DNA from: Primula veris
Lineage: Eukaryota > Streptophyta > Magnoliopsida > Ericales > Primulaceae
DNA length: 64,000 bases
Assembly (NCBI GenBank): GCA_963682055.1
Contig: OY821746.1
Location: 28,896,481-28,960,480, forward strand
Direction: 5' to 3'
A program made the position numbers and the translations under genes. Each line of letters begins with the position of its first letter. Within the stretch, counting starts at the first letter, position 1. Positions 61,935 to 64,000 of this stretch are shown here, piece after piece. The notes under the pieces were generated by a model, which saw only the letters and a program-made list of their open reading frames with translations, was not told where the DNA came from and did not search any database.

Positions 61935-64000
61935 TTTTTTTTTTTTTTTAAAAAAAAAAACAGCAAACCTTTATTAATCATAGAGTAACATCTCGTGAGC
62001 TAAGCCCTCACGATGACTAACATCTAAATCCTTGAACATTAAATCCAAAAACACAAGCAAGGCATATACCTGCTTTTACTAAAAAACATAGCTTTTAAAA
62101 GAAAAGGAGAATAAAATTCAGCACATGGCAACAATCTTCATTCTTCTTCAGCAACATACTCTTATGAAAGAGCTGTATTTGCATAACCTCTGAACCATTA
62201 CTTAATTTTTCGAAAGAAAACAGCCAAGGGATGATTCAATACTTCAAGGCCTGTCTCTGAATTACGTAGGAAACTTCATTCCTTCAGCAACCTTCTCGCA
62301 AGAACCTTCATTCTTATTCTGCAACTCTCTTCTAATGAACTATGATTTTCATATCCAACTTCAAGGCACCAGCCAAGGGATGTATCACTTCAAGGCTTTT
62401 CTCTTGAATACACAAAAACCTTCAGTCTTTTCTTATCATCTGTTATAAGAGAAAACAGAGTCTAAAAGCCACAAAGGCTATTTGACCAGAAACAGCTTCG
62501 CAACTTCCCACCAGCCATTTTTCACAAGGAAAAGCAGCCTAGTGAGGGGGAAATCACTAAATTGCAGCTTTGCAACTGTCAAACCTTTGCAACTTCTCCA
62601 GTATAGAGCCATCTTAAAAAGGTACACTAAGTTCCCATTTGTCCAAAGAAAATCCAAAGCTAAATGATAAAGAATCAAGTAGATTTCCCCCTAAAACAGG
62701 GAGTCTCTTTTTGATCTAATAAATAGATGGCTTTGATTTTCTTAGGCAACCACTGTATGTCCATAGTAGAGAAATTTATACCTTTAGCACCAAGTTTAGC
62801 AAGACCATCAGCTAACTGATTTTATTCTCTAAATATATGATCAAAATTAGAACAAACATAAGGCATCATATAACAAATATCATACCAGATTTTTGCAAAT
62901 TTAGGACCAGGACTTTTCTCCTTTTTCCATCAATTCACTATTAATTCTGAATCTGATTCAATTAATAGTTCATTAAAGCCCATAGAAAACATAATGAGAA
63001 GTCCATTTAATAAAGCAACCAGTTCTGCATATATATGATTATTAGTGTCTAGATTAAGAGAAAAAGCAATGATAAAATTACCCTTGCTATCTCTTAATAT
63101 CCCACCACATCCTGTTTTTGCATCTTTACTAACAGAACCATCAATGTTAAGTTTAAGTCTACCACTGGGTGGACATTTCCAGTAAACCAACAGAGGTCTT
63201 TTGACATTAAAAGCTTTAATATTAATACCAAGGTTTGTAAGAGTAATATTATTAAAAGACTTACCAATGGCTTTAGGGGTAATGAGATCATTTAAATCCC
63301 GTAGCCAATTAATAATTTTATTTATAATTGAATCAACATTCATTTCAATATTCTCATGCTTATTAGTATTCTTACTAATCCAAATTTCCCAACAAATAAG
63401 AGAGGGGACTAGTGATGCTATTATACCAAAGTGAGATAGATCACATTTAGCAAACCATTTTGTAACATAAGCTCTCAAATTACCCCCTGTGAATTTATCA
63501 AAACCAAAAGCATTACTAAAAAAATCCCATACTTTAAAACAGATTTCACTATTGCTGAATAAATGATCAGCAGAATCCTCTTTATGATTGCAGCAACATG
63601 AGCATTTTGATGCAAGAGAAATGCCAAATTTCTTAACATCATGATCAAGTTTGACAGCTGAGAACCAAAGCTTCCAATTAAAAACAGAAATTTTAGTGGG
63701 CAAAACTTTATTCCATATAAATTTAGCTATAGAAAATTTTTCACCTTTATTTCTCACTAAATTATAAGCATTCTTCACAGTAAGCTCACCATTATGTGAT
63801 AGAGGCCAGAACCTGTAGTCAGTACCAGCTCTTAGACAAACTGAGAGTTGAAAAACTCTATTAGCTAAGTTCTTACCTCCCATAAGTTCAATCAATTTAG
63901 CATCCCAACTACAACCAACAATTACCTGATTAAGAAGGATATTAGGAAAAACAACATTAAAATCATTGCAAAGCAGACCTGACCCTGACCAATTTTCATA
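61935..64000 (-). mobile_element. LINE (non-LTR retrotransposon), 3' part, truncated by window end
   Basis: On the minus strand it runs from the window edge to a poly(A) end at 61949-61935 (T run on plus). It carries the C-terminal LINE reverse-transcriptase zinc-binding domain and RNase H, then about 730 bp of 3' non-coding DNA with two partial repeats around 'CAGCCAAGGGATG' and 'ACTTCAAGGC'. The reverse transcriptase core and any endonuclease would lie to the right of 64000. Target duplications cannot be checked because the 5' end is missing. Confidence 0.85.
62675..64000 (-). pseudogene. LINE ORF2 C-terminus: RT zinc-binding domain and RNase H, with two stops
   Basis: The frame is open from 64000 to 62930. 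It includes a zf-RVT-type segment (FIWNKVLPTKISVFNWKLWF; CSCCCNHKEDSADHLF) and an RNase H-type segment (LKLNIDGSVSKDAKTGCGGI, HIYAELVALLNGLL, LLIESDSELIVN) with the expected D-E-D acidic residues. A TGA then interrupts. The same frame continues with WKKEKSPGPKFAKIWYD and a TAA just before NQLADGLAKLG, and ends at 62675. In intact relatives these positions are sense codons, so this copy is inactive. The protein start is outside the window. Confidence 0.85.

Noticed and set aside
1..64000. A novel multi-gene defence or metabolic cluster
   Set aside because: The genes belong to unrelated, well-known families with no shared pathway, and the spacers are explained by transposons and simple repeats.

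Overview
The window is AT-rich nuclear DNA of a dicot plant. The genes are split by many GT-AG introns, and the coding sequences match plant-type proteins closely in residue order, length and exon phase. I could not identify the species. There are no bacterial, organellar, viral, CRISPR or toxin-type features.

Layout from left to right. (1) 1-769 holds the last two exons of a short-chain dehydrogenase/reductase of the TIC32 / retinol-dehydrogenase-like type. A complete tandem paralogue with eight coding exons lies at 6808-14666. The 6 kb between them is full of small transposons and decayed duplicated sequence. (2) 20687-27292 is the beta subunit of the cytosolic chaperonin CCT/TRiC (CCT2, ten coding exons, 525 residues); a 5' leader exon is tandemly duplicated upstream of it. 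(3) 29133-29564 is a broken copy of the last two exons of an RHB1A-type RING gene; the intact gene lies at 42070-45287 on the minus strand (four coding exons, 203 residues). (4) 36281-38965, minus strand, encodes an ARID + ELM2 + SANT/Myb-like nuclear protein. (5) 48532-57513 encodes the TFIIH helicase XPB (20 coding exons, 765 residues). It begins with a 13-nt coding exon and contains one GC-AG intron. (6) 61935-64000 is the 3' part of a LINE on the minus strand, with a zinc-binding domain, RNase H and a poly(A) end, interrupted by stop codons.

The genes are unrelated housekeeping or regulatory loci (chaperonin, transcription/DNA repair, chromatin, ubiquitin ligation, SDR metabolism). Nothing suggests that they act as one pathway.

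The rest is mostly non-autonomous mobile DNA. Several elements can be defined to the base by target-site duplications: two Helitrons, a hAT MITE with 8-bp duplications, a Mutator-like MITE with 9-bp duplications, Tourist-like MITEs with TTA/TAA duplications, a Stowaway-like element, and a solo LTR with 5-bp duplications nested in another insert inside a hAT-like element. Long fold-back repeats and several minisatellites are also present. I found no previously undescribed multi-gene system. The more unusual points are at splice sites and leader exons, and in the datable nested insertions. All exon boundaries were derived by eye from splice signals, reading phase and remembered family sequences, not from transcripts.
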